Assembly (NCBI RefSeq): GCF_000312525.1 | Contig: NZ_HE997452.1 | Span: forward strand, 228,519 to 292,518 | Origin: Bartonella florencae | GTDB lineage: Bacteria > Pseudomonadota > Alphaproteobacteria > Rhizobiales > Rhizobiaceae | DNA: 64,000 nucleotides | Reading direction: 5' to 3' | Part shown: one piece after another, positions 40,901-51,018 of the stretch | Layout of the letters: every line of letters begins with the position of its first letter | Position numbering within the stretch: the stretch's first letter is position 1 | Notes under the pieces: generated by a model | Told to the model about the DNA's origin: nothing | Database searches by the model: none | What the model saw: only the letters and a program-made list of their open reading frames with translations | Made by a program: the position numbers and the translations under genes

Positions 40901-41413
40901 TTCTTCATTGAATATGGAAATATTGTTCACCGATTGCTGCAATATTTGCCCAATTGCCCTCCCCAAAGACGTCGAGATTACGCTCAGCATTATCTTAATG
41001 CTAAAGCGTCTCATTGGTTTGAGAATCAAAGAAAAAAGGCACTTTATCATGTTTGGCAGATCTTAGATCATTCTTACCTTACACCTCTCTTTTCTGATCA
41101 TTCTCGTGCTGAGGTTCCCTTAATGGGTATAGTAAAAATTCGTGGAAAAGAACAAGCTGTTTCCGGTCAAATTGACCGTCTCTATATAACAGAAGAGAGC
41201 ATAATCTTTGCTGATTTTAAAACAGGATTTCCACCTGAAAATGAAGCTGCAATCCCTCAACACCATTTGTTGCAAATGGCTCTTTATCGAAAATTGCTGC
41301 AAACTATTCATCCCAATAAAGATATCCAAGCACTTCTCGTCTACAGTAAAGAAGTAAAAGTGTTTAAACTTCCTCCAGAACACCTCGATGCGCTTCTCGA
41401 TGAAATTGCCTGA
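37940..41413 (+). CDS. addA: double-strand break repair helicase-nuclease AddA
   Basis: A 1157-residue UvrD/RecB-type helicase-nuclease from the ATG that overlaps the addB stop. Walker A is SANAGSGKTHVL near residues 28-39. LCLTYTRAAAAVM is motif Ia. LLDEAQDTNPEQW near 398 is motif II, and GDEKQSIYSFQGA is motif III. RIMTVHAAKGLEA and RLLYVGMTRAEDRLFVCG are motifs V and VI. The C-terminal nuclease has VSGQIDRLYI and IIFADFKTG. An in-frame start at 37901 would overlap addB by 43 bp and adds nonconserved residues. AddA is the motor and one nuclease of AddAB. trxA follows in the same orientation after about 110 bp. Confidence 0.96.
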   Translation: MTFFSIPEAALEAQKTATHPKTNVWVSANAGSGKTHVLSERVIRLLLNGTPPARILCLTYTRAAAAVMQSRIFRTLSSWNELDDAQLQQTLSQLEKKPINAQKLTYARQLFARALETPGGLKIQTIHAFCESLLHQFMLEANIAGHFEMLDDISRKKLLQEARRQLLEHRDAQSALKQLLKIVSEHTLNQLLYEAIEKRHKLTDFLSSVLSENAEEKLRALFHLAADETKERLLEKIQQTARLPLYALTHCQTNGNKSLQKIIAKFSQLEETHDETNIIDIISDIYFTTKGEPRNFSSLSCKKSDEIWPFIQQMLEDKQNKLSVLLEKYQCAKIVTFNRAAFQLCALYLKITANLKKVNGLLDFDDLIERTLSLLRRKGASQWVHYKLDRGLDHILLDEAQDTNPEQWQIIQLLTQEFFTGYGQRTNIRTLFAVGDEKQSIYSFQGAVPENFAENGRIIQKKAQQAKQKFEKIQLNYSFRSTADVLKSVDLVFETPENYKGLSAENTKTVHEAIRVHSPGEVIIWDAISKEKSELPDDWHLSVDHLDTPETRLAETIAETIAGWLHKGEIFPAKGRLMRASDIMILVRKRDHFVSALSRALKYRDIPIAGADRLQLIKHISVRDLMALARFVLQPQDDLSLACVLKSPLFALSEEELYQLAAHRTGSLWQSLCMHASSHASFKNAFESLSNYRTLVDKIPVFEFYSYILNNDKGRQKILARLGVEANDVLDAFMDYTLTIQKTGLLGLQAFLETLSANDPEIKREFDQNHEEIRIMTVHAAKGLEAAVVFLVDPGSAIWHPQHAPHLLKVPSSHAQDCDQQAFIWRPNAKFETPPSKQALSSLKERAEEEYRRLLYVGMTRAEDRLFVCGYSGEKTSPHTWLQLVKNALKPHAVAIKGPAEDIAAWRYCITSSSSASINQELPHTACQTPPSLPTFFSHKVPTEPTLPKPLKPSVASLSIETDPEISSNPKYLNLSPVLGETNSNRTFFIEYGNIVHRLLQYLPNCPPQRRRDYAQHYLNAKASHWFENQRKKALYHVWQILDHSYLTPLFSDHSRAEVPLMGIVKIRGKEQAVSGQIDRLYITEESIIFADFKTGFPPENEAAIPQHHLLQMALYRKLLQTIHPNKDIQALLVYSKEVKVFKLPPEHLDALLDEIA

Positions 41414-41524
41414 CAAATTATGAAAAATTTTCCCCCTTAAAGCCTCTTATAATTTATCTTAGCAATAACTTGATATGAATCGTTATCGTACCAATCTATA
41501 GAAATGAATATAAAGGATAAATCA

Positions 41525-41848
41525 ATGATGTGTATAAAAGTTGATAACAGCAATTTTGAAAATGAAGTTCTGAATTCTTCCACCCCTGTTGTGGTTGATT
41601 TTTGGGCAGAGTGGTGTGGTCCTTGCAAAATGATTGCTCCAATTTTGGATGAGATTTCAATAGAAATGCAAAATCAAGTTAAAATTGCCAAAGTGAATAT
41701 CGATGAAAATCCCGAACTGGCTACCCAATATGGGGTGCGCTCAATTCCTACCCTGTTGATGTTTAAAGGGGGAAATGTTTCATCGAATATGGTTGGTGCT
41801 GCCTCTAAAGCACGTGTTACTGAATGGATTAAAGAGGCACTTGGTTAA
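41525..41848 (+). CDS. trxA: thioredoxin
   Basis: A 107-residue thioredoxin with the redox site WCGPC (Cys31 and Cys34), preceded by VVDFWAEW and followed by [10 protein letters not shown]. The cis-Pro is in the [11 protein letters not shown] loop. It reduces cytoplasmic protein disulfides with electrons from thioredoxin reductase. The ATG at 41525 has AAAGGA 8 nt upstream and is preferred to one at 41504, which would add 7 residues. Some C-terminal positions ([18 protein letters not shown]) differ from the usual xGxxxxxxVGA pattern but keep its shape. Confidence 0.95.
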   Translation: MMCIKVDNSNFENEVLNSSTPVVVDFWAEWCGPCKMIAPILDEISIEMQNQVKIAKVNIDENPELATQYGVRSIPTLLMFKGGNVSSNMVGAASKARVTEWIKEALG

Positions 41849-41872
41849 ATTGCTCATGTGATTTTTCTAAAA

Positions 41873-41895
41873 AGGAGAGGAATCTTACCTCTCCT
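41873..41895. terminator. possible terminator hairpin between trxA and prfC
   Basis: A perfect 8-bp stem, AGGAGAGG with CCTCTCCT, and a 7-nt loop lie between the convergent ends of trxA and prfC. No T-tract follows directly on either strand, so it may be a weak bidirectional terminator or only a stabilising hairpin. Confidence 0.5.
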
Positions 41896-41939
41896 CCTTA
41901 TTAGATGTTAAAAACAATTTTTTGTAAAAAAATATTTTT

Positions 41940-43517
41940 TTATTCAGAGCGTGTTTGATAATCTTTAAAAGTTGCAAATTTTATTTTCGGGGCTCGCTCT
42001 GCTTCATAATTCAATGAAAAATGATTTTCTGCTAAAAAAACTGGATCACCCTCTAAATCATGGGCAATGGCAGAATGGTGATTGCTGAGAAATTTTTGTA
42101 ATTCATCTTTGCTTTGTGCTGAAATCCAACGACATACATTAAAGCGTGCTGATTCAAAATTTACCGGCAAACCATATTCTATTTTCAGTCTTTCCTTTAG
42201 AACATCAATCTGCAAAGCACCAATGACACCAATGAGCGAGGGTGAACCATCATAGGGGATAAATAATTGCACAACCCCTTCTTCTGCCATTTGTTGCAAA
42301 GCTTCTTTGAGTTTTTTTGCTTTCATCGGATCACCCAAACACACACGACGCAAAATTTCTGGTGCAAAATTGGGTACTCCCTTAAAGAAAATATCTTCTC
42401 CTTCTGTTAAGGTGTCACCTATACGCAATGTGCCATGATTAGGAATTCCTACAATATCACCGGCATAGGCTTGATCAGCAATTTGGCGTGAACGCGCAAA
42501 GAAAAATTGTGGTGTTGAAAGTGTTATAGGTTTTCCCGTTCGCACCAATTTTGTTTTCATGCCACGTTCAAGTGTTCCAGAACAAACCCGAAAGAATGCA
42601 ATACGATCACGGTGATTAGGGTCCATATTCGCTTGAATTTTAAAAACAAACCCTGTCATTTTAGATTCCGTTGCAACAATACTGCGACGATCTGCATCCT
42701 GATCACGAGGGCTTTGACCAAAATCAATGAGCGCATTGATCAAATCACGAACCCCAAAATTGCGTAAAGCCGAACCAAAATAAACCGGCGTCATATGTCC
42801 TTCACGAAAAGCTTGAAGATCAAAATTTTTGCAGGCATTTCGTGCAATTTCTACACCTTCAATAAAAGTTGAACGTTGATACTCAGGAAGCAAATCTGCA
42901 ACCTCATGGGGTCCAGAAACTTTTTGTTGTGTTACCTCATCATCTTTTTGACGAAACCTATTATGATGAAGATCAAATGTTCCTATAAAATCCTTCCCCG
43001 TACCAATGGGCCAAGTTATTGGTGCAGTATCAAGGGCAAGTTTTTCTTCAATTTCATCTAAAAGCTCTATGGGATCACGTGCCTCACGATCCATTTTGTT
43101 AATAAAAGTAACAATAGGAATATCCCGCATCCGACACACTTCAAATAATTTCAGTGTTCTCGGTTCAATCCCACGTGCACCATCTAGCACCATAATAGCA
43201 CTATCCACAGCAGTAAGAGTGCGATAAGTATCGTCAGCAAAATCCTCGTGGCCTGGAGTATCTAACAAATTAAAAATGTGATCTTCATATTCAAATGTCA
43301 TTACCGATGTCACAACCGAAATACCGCGGTCACGTTCAATATGCATCCAATCGGAACGAGTTTGAATACGGTCTTTTTTCGCTTTTACTTCTCCGGCAAG
43401 CTGAATAGCTCCACCAAATAATAACAGTTTTTCCGTTAGTGTTGTTTTTCCTGCATCTGGATGGGCAATAATTGCAAATGTACGACGCCGTTTTACTTCT
43501 TGTACGCGCTTTTCCAT
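41940..43517 (-). CDS. prfC: peptide chain release factor 3
   Basis: A 525-residue translational GTPase. G1 is AHPDAGKTTLTEKLL near residues 18-32, the switch region contains RGISVVTSVMTFEY, G3 is DTPGHEDF and G4 NKMDRE. Domain II follows, and then the RF3-specific C-terminal domain beginning about residue 390. RF-3 uses GTP to release RF-1 or RF-2 from the ribosome after peptide release. The start ATG shares its A with the lysK stop (TAATG), so the two are coupled. RF-3 is absent from many bacteria, including some alphaproteobacteria, so its retention in a reduced genome is notable. Confidence 0.96.
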   Translation of the reverse strand: MEKRVQEVKRRRTFAIIAHPDAGKTTLTEKLLLFGGAIQLAGEVKAKKDRIQTRSDWMHIERDRGISVVTSVMTFEYEDHIFNLLDTPGHEDFADDTYRTLTAVDSAIMVLDGARGIEPRTLKLFEVCRMRDIPIVTFINKMDREARDPIELLDEIEEKLALDTAPITWPIGTGKDFIGTFDLHHNRFRQKDDEVTQQKVSGPHEVADLLPEYQRSTFIEGVEIARNACKNFDLQAFREGHMTPVYFGSALRNFGVRDLINALIDFGQSPRDQDADRRSIVATESKMTGFVFKIQANMDPNHRDRIAFFRVCSGTLERGMKTKLVRTGKPITLSTPQFFFARSRQIADQAYAGDIVGIPNHGTLRIGDTLTEGEDIFFKGVPNFAPEILRRVCLGDPMKAKKLKEALQQMAEEGVVQLFIPYDGSPSLIGVIGALQIDVLKERLKIEYGLPVNFESARFNVCRWISAQSKDELQKFLSNHHSAIAHDLEGDPVFLAENHFSLNYEAERAPKIKFATFKDYQTRSE

Positions 43518-45178
43518 TATGCCTCCACAGGTCGTGCAAGCGCTTCAGCAATCAGTGCACGCGTTTCATTAATCCCATATAAAGCAATAAATGATCCCAA
43601 TCGGGGTCCTCGTTCTTGCCCCAAAAGGACCTCATAGATCATTTGAAAAAAGACATTTGAAACACCTGGGCCCCCTTCAGGGCTTTTTTTGCTATGATCT
43701 TGATAGCGCTCTATTAAACGTGCAATATCAAGAAGTGCATTTTGAATCATATTGCTATCAGAAGTTTCAGGCAAACTGGCTAATTTTTCATCAATTTGCG
43801 CTAATGTTGCTCGTTCACTATCATCTGCTGCTCGAAATTTTTTGTTGGGTTTAACAAAAAAATCAAAATATTTAAGGGCAAATTGCACTAACTGATCAAG
43901 TTCTGGATAAGTTTGTGCATTTGCTCCTTTAGCATAGCGAGAAATAAATCCCCAGAGAACCTCTTTATTTTCTGCATTTGAAGCACTTACCAAATTCAAG
44001 AGCAGAGCAAAGGGTACGGGTAAATCAACTTGTGGAGGACAACCATTATGGATATGCCATACTGGATTATTAAGTCGCTCTTGCCAACTTTGACGACCAT
44101 AAGCTGCAAGATGCGCATAATATTCATCAACGGCTTTGGGAATAACATCAAAATAAAGCCGTTTTGCTGTTTTGGGCTTTGAAAACATATAAAGCCCTAA
44201 ACTCTCCGTTGGTGCATATGTTAACCACTCATCAATCGTTAAGCCATTTCCTTTCGATTTAGAAATTTTCTGCCCTTTCTCATCCAAAAAAAGCTCATAA
44301 TTAAATCCTTCTGGTGGTTTTCCACCAAGTGTTTTACAAATTTTAGAAGAAAGATTTGTGGAATCAATAAGATCTTTGCCCGCCATTTCATAATCAACAC
44401 CAAGTGCTGTCCAGCGCATAGCCCAATCCACTTTCCACTGACACTTCACTTTGCCACCCGTTACCTCCGTTTCAATGGTTTCTCCTGTTTCAGGTTCAAT
44501 GTAGGTGACGGTGCCTTTTTCAACATTATGAGAAATCATCGGCACCTGTAAGACCTTACCAGAAAATGGAGAAATAGGTAAAAAGAGTGAATAAGTCGCT
44601 CGCCTTTCTTCACCCAAGGTTGGCAAAACAATTGCCATTACCTGGTCATAACAGGCAAGTATCTTTAAAAGCGTTTCATCAAAACGACCCGAGCTATAAT
44701 AATCAGTGGCACTGGCAAATTCATAATCAAAACCAAAACGATCAAGAAAAGCGCGCAAACGTGCATTATTCGCTGCTCCAAAAGAGGGATAAATATCACC
44801 AAAAGGATCGGGTATGCAGCTAAGTGGTTGACCAAGATAGCTTTCCATTTTCTCGCGATCGGGCACATTATCAGGAACTTTACGCAAACCATCCATATCA
44901 TCAGAAAAACAAAGCAATTTTGTTTTCACTTTATTCTCCGTGAGAATATGAAAAGCATGGCGTACCATAGTTGTACGCGCGACCTCCCCAAAAGTACCAA
45001 TATGCGGTAAACCAGAAGGACCATAGCCTGTTTCAAATAAAACATTCTCTGGATAACCTGTTTTCTCATACCGTTTGATAATTTTACGTGCTTCTTCAAA
45101 GGGCCAAGTTTTCGATTGAGCAGCCGCATCTTTCAATTCAGGCGTAAGGCTAAGGGCATCACACTGATCACGCATCAT
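43517..45178 (-). CDS. lysK: class I lysyl-tRNA synthetase
   Basis: A 553-residue class I (LysK-type) lysyl-tRNA synthetase. The HIGH-type motif is HIGTFGE within [15 protein letters not shown] near residues 52-66, and the KMSKS-type motif is KISKSKG near 285. [19 protein letters not shown] and [19 protein letters not shown] lie in the helical C-terminal part. This archaeal-like class I enzyme replaces the class II LysS in many alphaproteobacteria. It charges tRNA-Lys with lysine. It is the first gene of a two-gene unit with prfC. Confidence 0.96.
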   Translation of the reverse strand: MMRDQCDALSLTPELKDAAAQSKTWPFEEARKIIKRYEKTGYPENVLFETGYGPSGLPHIGTFGEVARTTMVRHAFHILTENKVKTKLLCFSDDMDGLRKVPDNVPDREKMESYLGQPLSCIPDPFGDIYPSFGAANNARLRAFLDRFGFDYEFASATDYYSSGRFDETLLKILACYDQVMAIVLPTLGEERRATYSLFLPISPFSGKVLQVPMISHNVEKGTVTYIEPETGETIETEVTGGKVKCQWKVDWAMRWTALGVDYEMAGKDLIDSTNLSSKICKTLGGKPPEGFNYELFLDEKGQKISKSKGNGLTIDEWLTYAPTESLGLYMFSKPKTAKRLYFDVIPKAVDEYYAHLAAYGRQSWQERLNNPVWHIHNGCPPQVDLPVPFALLLNLVSASNAENKEVLWGFISRYAKGANAQTYPELDQLVQFALKYFDFFVKPNKKFRAADDSERATLAQIDEKLASLPETSDSNMIQNALLDIARLIERYQDHSKKSPEGGPGVSNVFFQMIYEVLLGQERGPRLGSFIALYGINETRALIAEALARPVEA

Positions 45179-45363
45179 TATCTTTATCCTAAAAAATTAA
45201 ACTCTTTAACGGTATGGTGTATGTTTCTTGGATTCATTCGTCAATAAGAGCAAGCGAAAAGCTGCCAAAAATCTTTTTATTATACTCTTGTTATGACTAA
45301 CTTCTGACCTATTCTTGTCCTTAGTGTTGTCTTTTATTTTTATATCAATAAAGTATAAATATT

Positions 45364-45513
45364 ATGAAATATAATTTTCTCATTTTGGTTATTGGTGTTT
45401 TAATTGCCATTATTCTAGGCTTTACTTATCACACTTATCAGCAAGAAAAAAAGTCTTCTAGCATTGAGCTAAAAATTGGACAACAAACCACTTTGCCAAC
45501 ATCAATAAGTTAG
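45364..45513 (+). CDS. small single-pass membrane protein, 49 residues
   Basis: ATG to TAG gives a 49-residue peptide with one strong N-terminal transmembrane helix (FLILVIGVLIAIILGFTY), then a short polar tail rich in Lys, Ser and Gln. It lies alone between lysK (divergent) and the argG remnant (convergent), 185 bp after the lysK start. Small proteins of this shape (TM helix plus a tail with an IELKIG-like strand) occur in Hyphomicrobiales, but I cannot name a family. No strong ribosome-binding site is visible. Confidence 0.5.
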   Translation: MKYNFLILVIGVLIAIILGFTYHTYQQEKKSSSIELKIGQQTTLPTSIS

Positions 45514-45595
45514 AAAAATGACAAAATGAGATATTTTATACAGAAAATATCCTTTTGTTATACTGTCAGTGGAATATGCAAGCATTTATTTACAA

Positions 45596-46773
45596 TTATG
45601 ATGAACCTGCTACCAATGTCCGCAAACGCACAGTGTTTAATTTAATAAAACCTGCCGCATCTTTTTGATCATAGGCACCTTCATCATCCTCAAAAGTCAC
45701 TAATTTACTAAAATATAGTGACTTTTTGCTTTGGCGTTCTTCAACAATTACATTACCCTTATAAAACTTTAATGTCACTTCACCTTCAACATTTTCTTGA
45801 GATAAGTTAATGGCCGCTTGCAACATTTTGCGTTCAGGTAAAAACCAAAAACCATAATAAATGAGTTCTGCATAACGCGGCATTAATTCATCTTTCAAAT
45901 GCACTGCCCCTCGATACAATGTCAAAGATTCCATTGCCCGATGCGCCGTGATTTCATACCAACAAAACGATTTTCTACTAAATCTAACCGACCGATAACC
46001 ATTGTCGCATCCATAATTATTTAATTCAGCCAGTAAATTTGCAGGAGATAAATTTTTCCCATTAATCGAAACAACATCGCCTTTTTAAAGCTAATAGTGA
46101 TGATAGTTGCTTGACCTAGAGCAGCTTCCAGCGAAAGAGTCCGTATATGCACATATTCAGGAGCAGGAATCGCCAGATCTTCTAAAATTTTTCCTTCTGA
46201 TAACGAATGCAATAAATTTGCATCAACCGAAAAAGGTGCTTCTCCCTGCTTATTCTTCTCTATAGGAATTTGATGGACATGCGCAAAACTAATCAAATCT
46301 GTTCGACTCTTAAAATCACAATCCCGCCATGGAACAACGATTTTGATATCAGGTTTAAGGGCATAGGCAGAAAATTCAAAGCGTACTTGGTCATTGCCTT
46401 TTCCTGTTGCCCCATGGACAATTGCATCTGTACCCGTTTCCTTAGCAATTGCAATCAAGCGTTTTGAAATGAATGGACGCGCTTTTGATGTCCCCAAAAG
46501 ATAGTTCACTTCATAAACGGCATTAGCGCTAAACATTGAAAAGACAAAATCACGTAAAAATTCTTCACGCAAATCTTCAATATAGATTTCTTTCGCACCC
46601 AGCATTTCTGCTTTACAACCCGCGAGAGCTAATTCTTCCCCCTGCCCTCAATCAGCTGTAAAAGTTACAACCTCAACATCCCGTTCACTTTGCAACCATT
46701 TAAGAATAATAGACGTATCCAAGCCCCTAGAATAAGCTAAAACAACTTTTCTAATATTTTGCCACTTTTTCGT
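45596..46773 (-). pseudogene. argG: argininosuccinate synthase remnant
   Basis: The minus strand carries an almost full-length argG in pieces. [16 protein letters not shown] is the ATP-binding motif, with Gly changed to Arg. A TGA at 46648-46650 interrupts [26 protein letters not shown] through [10 protein letters not shown] follows in one frame. A base is missing in SFKK near 46082-46086, an extra base lies in the NGIGRLDL segment near 45990, and about 13 codons (the GIYETPGG region) are deleted before [20 protein letters not shown]. The last part continues to the normal C-terminus. The usual ATG position reads ACG (46771-46773). ArgG joins citrulline and aspartate in arginine synthesis; this copy cannot work. 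Confidence 0.92.
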
Positions 46774-46957
46774 TTTAAAATTTCACCATGTTTATTTTTT
46801 AATACTTAAAGATTAAAAACTGTGTAAATTATGAAAATAAATTCCTTTTGAACAATATTTAAAAGATGCAAAAAAACACAAAAAAGTGTAAAGAAGATTT
46901 TTTTGTAAAAAGTGTGAATTATTTGAATATTTTTACACAATAATCAAAGAGGTTTAT

Positions 46958-47596
46958 ATGTCATTTTTTCCTGAATGGCCTATTTTGATACAATTTTCTA
47001 TGGCATCATTGATTTTAGCACTTATTCCAGGACCTGATATGATGCTCTCTATAGGGCGTACCATCACGCAAAGCAAAAAAGCTGGCATTATGTGTGCTCT
47101 TGGAAGTGCAACAGGCTTTGCCATTCAAGTAACAGGTGTAGCGCTTGGTTTATCTGCTCTTATTTTCGCTTCACCACGTGCTTTTGTTCTTCTTAAAGTT
47201 GCTGGCGCTTTTTACCTTCTATGGTTTGCCATTCAAACATTACGTAAACACTCAACGTTTTCTATTGAAAAGGCACCCTCTCAATACAAAAGCTCTAAAC
47301 GTAACTATCTTGCTGGTATTGGAATTAATCTTTTAAATCCCAAAGTTATTCTTTTTAACATAACCTTTTTACCGCAATTTATTAATGCGAATGATCCTAT
47401 GGCAACGCAAAAGTTACTCATCTTAGGGCTTTCTTATATTCCTATTTCTCTCCCCATCACAATTTCGACGGTCTTTATGGCGCATAAACTTTTCAAAAGC
47501 CTCAAACAGAATCCCCTTTATATGCGCTTTTTAAACTGGCTTATTGCTGGTACTTTTACCAGCTTTGCTCTCCATCTTCTTATAACCGAAAATTGA
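46958..47596 (+). CDS. LysE/RhtB family amino-acid exporter
   Basis: A 212-residue integral membrane protein with about six hydrophobic segments. The conserved LysE-family N-terminus is seen in LALIPGPDMMLSIGRTI near residues 20-36, then GSATGFAIQVTGVALGLSAL and NYLAGIGINLLNPKVILFNI. Members export lysine, threonine, homoserine or other amino acids; the substrate cannot be predicted. AGAGG lies 7 nt before the ATG. It converges on rlmN with 2 bp between the stops. Confidence 0.88.
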   Translation: MSFFPEWPILIQFSMASLILALIPGPDMMLSIGRTITQSKKAGIMCALGSATGFAIQVTGVALGLSALIFASPRAFVLLKVAGAFYLLWFAIQTLRKHSTFSIEKAPSQYKSSKRNYLAGIGINLLNPKVILFNITFLPQFINANDPMATQKLLILGLSYIPISLPITISTVFMAHKLFKSLKQNPLYMRFLNWLIAGTFTSFALHLLITEN

Positions 47597-47598
47597 GT

Positions 47599-48828
47599 TT
47601 ACTGGCTGTTTATAGCGTTTTCCAACTGCAAACGTTCAGATTTACGTAAACGCTCTGAAACCGATTTAAGTTGACCACATGCAGCTAAAATATCGCGCCC
47701 ACGCGGTACCCGAATGGGGGAGGCATAGCCTGCTTGGTTGACCACATCGGCAAAACGTTCGATTTGTTCCCAATCAGAACATTGATAATTACTCCCTGGC
47801 CATGGATTAAAAGGGATTAAATTAATCTTCGCTGGAATAGCTTTTAGCAACTGTATCAATCGCTTAGCATCATCCAAACTATCATTGATATCTTTCAGCA
47901 TAACATATTCAAATGTGATTCGTTTTGCATTAGACAAACTAGGATATTGACGGCAAGCATCCATGAGCAGAGCAAGTGGATATTTTTTATTGATAGGAAC
48001 AAGCATATCCCTTAATGTATCGTGTACTGCATGGAGTGAAATTGCTAACATGACGCCAATTTCTTCTCCTGTTCGGATAATTCCAGGTACCACCCCACTG
48101 GTTGAAAGTGTAATCCGGCGTTTTGACAAAGAAAGCCCCTCTCCATCAGAGGCAATCAATAAAGCTTTTTTGACTGCTTCAAAATTATAAAGTGGTTCCC
48201 CCATTCCCATCATAACAATGTTGGTGATTTTACGCCCTTCAACGGGAACAATTGCTCCATCAGGCGTATCCTTATCAGGAAAGTCACCCAAACAATCACG
48301 TGCAACCAATAATTGCGCTAAAATTTCTTCTGCTGTTAAATTGCGAACAAGTACTTGCGTTCCTGTATGACAAAAAGAGCAAGTTAACGTGCACCCTACC
48401 TGCGATGAAAGACATAAAGTCCCTCGGCCCTCTTCAGGGATATAAACCGTTTCAATTTCCACAGGTCTTCCTGCTCCACGTGCTGGAAAGCGTAAAAGCC
48501 ATTTACGTGTGCCATCTTTTGATATTTGTTCACCAACAATTTCTGGGCGCGCAATAGAAAAATGACCCTTAAGCATTTCTTGCATGGGTTTAGAAATGTT
48601 TCGCATTTCATCAAAATTTGAAATACCACGGACATAAAGCCAATGCCAAAGTTGACGTGTACGCATACGCGTTTGATGTTCTGGTATCCCTATTGTTTTT
48701 AAAGCTTGCGCCATTTCATCTTGCGATAAACCAATTAAAGAGAGCTTAGTGCTCTCTTTAATGACAACACTCTTTGTTTCCCGTGATGGACATAGCCCAA
48801 CTGGTCTAAGGTCATAAGAAATGGCCAT
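47599..48828 (-). CDS. rlmN: dual-specificity RNA methyltransferase RlmN
   Basis: A 409-residue radical-SAM enzyme. The cluster motif [11 protein letters not shown] (CxxxCxxC) lies near residues 145-155. [17 protein letters not shown] is the SAM-binding GEP element, and [21 protein letters not shown] and [12 protein letters not shown] follow. The methyl-carrying Cys is in DILAACGQL near the C-terminus. RlmN methylates C2 of A2503 in 23S rRNA and of A37 in some tRNAs. An in-frame start at 48891 would overlap the IalB-family gene and adds nonconserved residues, so I use the ATG at 48828, with GGA upstream. Confidence 0.95.
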   Translation of the reverse strand: MAISYDLRPVGLCPSRETKSVVIKESTKLSLIGLSQDEMAQALKTIGIPEHQTRMRTRQLWHWLYVRGISNFDEMRNISKPMQEMLKGHFSIARPEIVGEQISKDGTRKWLLRFPARGAGRPVEIETVYIPEEGRGTLCLSSQVGCTLTCSFCHTGTQVLVRNLTAEEILAQLLVARDCLGDFPDKDTPDGAIVPVEGRKITNIVMMGMGEPLYNFEAVKKALLIASDGEGLSLSKRRITLSTSGVVPGIIRTGEEIGVMLAISLHAVHDTLRDMLVPINKKYPLALLMDACRQYPSLSNAKRITFEYVMLKDINDSLDDAKRLIQLLKAIPAKINLIPFNPWPGSNYQCSDWEQIERFADVVNQAGYASPIRVPRGRDILAACGQLKSVSERLRKSERLQLENAINSQ

Positions 48829-48868
48829 TGTTTTCCAATTTATATCATAGTTTAATGTTACAGAGACC

Positions 48869-49378
48869 TTAATGGCATTTCGCTGCCGCATTTAATGCAG
48901 CAGTAATCCCTTTTAAGGAATAAGTATAGGTGGTAGAAGTTCCTCGTTTCGAGAGTGCCTTCACCGTCATATTCATTCCAGCGCGCATGGCAGAAACAAG
49001 CTGCTTTTCTTGCTCTGATGAAGATAACCACGCCGATGAATCTTTCGTGAAAAAATCAAAGTCCTTATCTCCAATAGTCACAGTAACTTTTGATCCTTCT
49101 TTCAGTGTATAACCCGCCATGAATTGTGGTTCAAAGGAGACAGGCGAAGGAGAACGCTTGGTAACCAAAAAGAAATTATCGCCATGATTAACCGTTGCAG
49201 GAAGAGACTGTAAAGGTACCGACAATACATAGCAAACTGTATCTTTGGATGATTTATAAGAATAAGTTCCCCAAGCTTCAAATTGATTTAAACGGTTTGG
49301 CGTTTGTGCACATACAGCTCCGGTAGTAACCAAAACCATTACAGATACAGCAATAACAGTCTTTTCAAACATCTTCAT
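48869..49378 (-). CDS. invasion-associated locus B (IalB) family periplasmic protein
   Basis: A 169-residue exported protein. The signal peptide covers about residues 1-24 ([19 protein letters not shown]). The mature part has the IalB-family pattern: [20 protein letters not shown] early, [21 protein letters not shown] in the middle, and a final Ala-rich helix with Cys near the end. IalB was first found in Bartonella bacilliformis as needed for red-cell invasion, but the family is wide in Hyphomicrobiales and most members are not virulence factors. This copy is the one conserved next to rlmN, 40 bp upstream on the same strand, not the ialAB locus. Confidence 0.85.
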   Translation of the reverse strand: MKMFEKTVIAVSVMVLVTTGAVCAQTPNRLNQFEAWGTYSYKSSKDTVCYVLSVPLQSLPATVNHGDNFFLVTKRSPSPVSFEPQFMAGYTLKEGSKVTVTIGDKDFDFFTKDSSAWLSSSEQEKQLVSAMRAGMNMTVKALSKRGTSTTYTYSLKGITAALNAAAKCH

Positions 49379-50553
49379 TTAGCTCACTTCTTTAGTCTCT
49401 CACAAGATTCTCTTCATTGGAAAGCTCAACAAAAACTCGTTGACGCCTTAATGTTGCTGTCCCCATCCTTTCAACAAACAAAATATTTTCATATTAACCA
49501 AAACAGTTTCTTCTTTTTCATTGTGACCTTTTCGTTAATACAAAGTATGAATTTTTTATTCAATAACCAGACTAAAAAAACAATATTTTGGTGTTATGCA
49601 ACCAAATTTGTTTCCCGTATAAAAAGCCATCTCTTTAAGCAATTGGAATCTAAAATAAAGTCTGAATATACCATCTCCCTGTTAAAAAATAAACTACGCT
49701 CTTTTTTATCATAAGAAATTCACAACCAAATCTTGGGAATGCACATCATTTAAAAAAACTATTCTAATTTTTGAGTATCATTTACAAGCTTACCATATCC
49801 AACCATTTTCCTTAACAAAAATCCTAAAATACTCTTTATCTTTTGTAAATGATAACGCGCTCATAGGGGTTCAATATCCTAGAGATACAACCTTTTCACA
49901 CTTTTAAAACCTTAAAATACAGAAACTCCCACATCAGTGACTGCAAATAACTTTTCTTCCTTTCAAACCACTTATCCCCACCATATGCTTTCCTATTTTG
50001 TTGCCAATTTCTAAAACAATTTCAGCATTTTACATGAATTTAACCATATTTTTTCTGTCGCAGATACACAAAAAGTTTAAACTTTTTTCCACAATCATTC
50101 CTAAACCCTCTCCTTTATCGTTTTTTAAAGGGCTTTTTCATTAAACTTCATAGAACACCCTTGTAGATGCATAAAAGATCTTTGGGCTCAACCTAAAATC
50201 TATGATTTTTATTATCACCGTAAAAAATTGTCGTTTAGTATTAGCTCTCTAGAACAATTGCCATTTAAGCAAAATGCGCCCTTAAACAATGCGATTTACG
50301 AAAAAATCAAATCACAAGCCCTCTTTAAAGTCATAGAACATCTCACAGCATAATAATAATGAAATGCTTTGTAGAGAGAAATAACAAAAGTCAGGAATCC
50401 TTTCCTCTCTCGTTCTTGCAAGAAATGATTCCTTTGAGAAGGTCCTTTTTAATTACATAACATAACGGTAGTTTTTAGCCGTTTAAATGTACATTACATT
50501 ATTTTTTCCCATATCTGTGATGCATGATCTGTAATCGTACACCACATCATCTT
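49379..50553. other. gene-free 1.2-kb stretch with a possible coding remnant
   Basis: No intact gene is recognised. A start-less plus-strand run, 50177-50353, gives 58 protein-like codons (DLWAQPKIYDFYYHRKK, then KIKSQALFKVIEHLTA) and a TAA, as would the C-terminal end of a lost gene. The frame is closed by a stop shortly upstream and there is no ATG. A plus-strand frame at 49304-49714 has low-complexity sequence that I do not accept as coding. Confidence 0.4.
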
Positions 50554-51018
50554 TTAAGCTGCATTCGATTCTGAATGTTGAATCAATAAAGTATAAAGTT
50601 CATCGGCATCATGGGTATTGCGCAATTTTTGAACAACATCGCCATGACGTAAAACACGTGCAATTTGTGATAAAGCTTTCAAGTGGTCTGCACCAGCATT
50701 TTCAGGCGCTAATAGAAGAAAAACAAGATCTATCGGCTCTTCATCGAGAGCTTCAAAATCAACAGGGCTTTCAAGACGCGCAAATATACCAATGATTCGG
50801 TTAATCTCTGGCAGTTTTCCATGAGGAATTGCAATGCCACCACCAAGCCCTGTTGAACCAAGCTTTTCACGTTGTAAAACAATATCAAAAATCACACGCT
50901 CACTAAGATTTGTCAGCTCAGCAGCTTTTTCGGCTAAAACTTGCAGAACTTGTTTCTTCGAATTCGCCTTAAGAGCCGGAATAATTGCTTCCGGTGCAAT
51001 TAACTCACTCAAATTCAT
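50554..51018 (-). CDS. ptsN: PTS IIA-like nitrogen regulatory protein
   Basis: A 154-residue EIIA-Ntr protein. The phosphorylated His66 is in GIAIPHGKLP, after REKLGSTGLGGG. LVFLLLAPENAGADHLKALSQIARVL is the conserved second half. It accepts phosphate from PtsP via NPr and regulates potassium uptake, nitrogen and metabolic responses rather than sugar transport. AAAGGA lies about 9 nt before the ATG. In relatives ptsN follows rpoN and hpf; here both are missing and it stands alone. Confidence 0.95.
   Translation of the reverse strand: MNLSELIAPEAIIPALKANSKKQVLQVLAEKAAELTNLSERVIFDIVLQREKLGSTGLGGGIAIPHGKLPEINRIIGIFARLESPVDFEALDEEPIDLVFLLLAPENAGADHLKALSQIARVLRHGDVVQKLRNTHDADELYTLLIQHSESNAA

Noticed and set aside
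49304-49714. 136-codon plus-strand ORF
   Set aside because: It overlaps the IalB-family gene antisense at its start, and the rest is Phe/Ser/Lys-rich low-complexity sequence typical of chance frames in AT-rich DNA.
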